NCBI GenBank assembly: GCA_965140365.1 | Contig: OZ223196.1 | Strand: one strand, 5' to 3' | Length of the DNA: 64,000 nt | Source of the DNA: Hydrogenovibrio sp965140365 | GTDB taxonomy: Bacteria; Pseudomonadota; Gammaproteobacteria; Thiomicrospirales; Thiomicrospiraceae | Part shown: piece by piece, positions 63,255-64,000 of the stretch | Position numbering within the stretch: the first letter of the stretch is position 1 | Layout of the letters: each line of letters begins with the position of its first letter | Notes under the pieces: model-generated | What the model was told of the DNA's origin: nothing | Database searches by the model: none | The model's input: the letters and a program-made list of their open reading frames with translations, nothing else | Made by a program: the position numbers and the translations under genes

Positions 63255-63641
63255 TTAATAGCGTTGACTGAGATAGCGCTGAAATTCTTTTAATTCCGAA
63301 CGCATTTGCTGAAGCAACCCCATCGCATTTTCAGCCTCTCCCTTGAGGTCGACATCCAATACATCGGATTTACTTAATCGGGCTTTTGCGCCCGGGATAG
63401 TGAACCCCTGTTCATGCAACAGGGATTTAATTTCGATCACGACTTCGACATCGCGCTTTTGATAGTAACGACGACCACGGCGTTTACTGGGCTGCAACTG
63501 TGGAAACACCTGCTCCCAATACCGCAAAACATGCGATTTCAACTGGCAGAACTCGCTCACTTCCCCGATCGTGAAATATTTCTTATCGGGTAAATCGATC
63601 TCCAGCTGCTTCGGATTTTCCGTCGACTTAGGCTTTACCAT
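63255..63641 (-). CDS. MerR-family transcriptional regulator
   Basis: This 128-residue protein has an N-terminal MerR-type winged helix (KKYFTIGEVSEFCQLKSHVLRYWE, then RRGRRYYQKRDVEVV and LLHEQGFTIPGAKARL) and a short coiled coil for dimerisation. No metal- or ligand-binding domain follows, so it is a short MerR type commonly found beside ihfA in gammaproteobacteria. Targets are unknown. It overlaps the 3' end of ihfA by 14 bases. Confidence 0.9.
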   Translation of the reverse strand: MVKPKSTENPKQLEIDLPDKKYFTIGEVSEFCQLKSHVLRYWEQVFPQLQPSKRRGRRYYQKRDVEVVIEIKSLLHEQGFTIPGAKARLSKSDVLDVDLKGEAENAMGLLQQMRSELKEFQRYLSQRY

Positions 63642-63921
63642 GGTTATCTATCTGAGCTCGTAATTTTTGACCGGGTTTGAATGTCACCACACGGCGTGCG
63701 GAAATCGGTACATCTTCACCGGTCCGTGGATTTCGACCAGGCCTGGCGCTTTTGTCTTTTAATTCAAAGTTACCAAACCCGGAAAGCTTGATCTGTTCAC
63801 CCTTCACCAGGATATCCGACATTTCATCGTAAAACTGCTCGACTAAATCTTTCGATTCACGCTTATTGAACCCGAATTTCTCGGATAAGGTTTCCGCAAG
63901 ATCTGCTTTGGTCAATGCCAT
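63628..63921 (-). CDS. ihfA: integration host factor alpha subunit
   Basis: IHF is a DNA-bending heterodimer that shapes promoters, replication origins and recombination sites. The 97-residue protein begins ALTKADLAETLSEKFGF and has IKLSGFGNFELKDKSARPGRNPRTG, the beta-arm with the intercalating Pro, and the VTFKPGQKLR end. ATG 63921 with AGAGG 7 bases upstream was chosen over an upstream in-frame start. The CCAGGCCTGG copy at 63737-63746 encodes the arm segment ARPG. The gene would normally follow pheT, outside the window. Confidence 0.96.
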   Translation of the reverse strand: MALTKADLAETLSEKFGFNKRESKDLVEQFYDEMSDILVKGEQIKLSGFGNFELKDKSARPGRNPRTGEDVPISARRVVTFKPGQKLRAQIDNHGKA

Positions 63922-64000
63922 GTCTTTTCCTCTCAATACAATACGTCAATTAAACCTTTTCAAGGCCGTTAATTCAACTTTTATTCGATTCATCGTCCAT

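Overview
The window reads as a chromosomal stretch of a gammaproteobacterium of moderate GC content. The family content and gene order (lptD-surA-pdxA-rsmA-apaH, mreBCD-mrdA-rodA-dacA-dat-ybeD-lipB-lipA, guaB-guaA-tadA, amgK-murU beside lptD) are typical of that class. Placement near the Thiomicrospira / Hydrogenovibrio / Thiomicrorhabdus group is only a tentative guess. Most genes are housekeeping genes. No rRNA, tRNA, prophage, transposase gene or CRISPR array was seen.

Layout: (1) 1-4.9 kb: end of a glycosyltransferase gene, an EamA transporter, a DUF4136 lipoprotein, ybiT and a D-lactate dehydrogenase. (2) 4.9-11.8 kb: htpG, an exported protein of unknown function and a small chemotaxis operon (cheD-cheA-CheZ-like gene). 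Two inverted copies of a 160-bp MITE-like element lie in this block. (3) 11.8-21.7 kb: tadA, guaA, guaB, a small lipoprotein, a CbiM-like permease, an RDD protein, serB, a Tat-exported metallo-beta-lactamase-fold protein, exbB-exbD-tonB and sufE. (4) 21.8-34.9 kb: one 13-kb gene for a 4339-residue RTX adhesin with almost identical Calx-beta-type repeats. (5) 35-39.3 kb: htpX and gatCAB. (6) 39.7-50.3 kb: the rod-shape and peptidoglycan cluster running into lipoate synthesis and Hsp33. (7) 50.3-55.7 kb, mostly minus strand: ycjF, ycjX, yaaA, a HicA-like gene, murU and amgK. (8) 55.9-64 kb: lptD-surA-pdxA-rsmA-apaH, two unknown genes, then a MerR-type regulator and ihfA on the minus strand.

How the genes work together: envelope biogenesis dominates. 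This covers LPS export (LptD with its chaperone SurA), cell shape and peptidoglycan (MreBCD, PBP2, RodA, DacA), D-amino acid metabolism (Dat), and MurNAc recycling (AmgK, MurU). Protein quality control is the second theme (HtpG, HtpX, Hsp33); htpG and htpX both have good RpoH (sigma-32)-type promoters.

The main non-genic signal is the 10-bp palindrome CCAGGCCTGG. I count 14 exact copies, against about 0.06 expected by chance. Six are intergenic, often just after stop codons. Two form the core of perfect-palindrome terminators and one fills the spacer of the htpG heat-shock promoter. Other points of interest are the MITE-like element in the presumed htpG leader, an apparent ATC start codon for mreC, an Hsp33 that lacks two of its four zinc-binding cysteines, and a candidate CheZ-type phosphatase.
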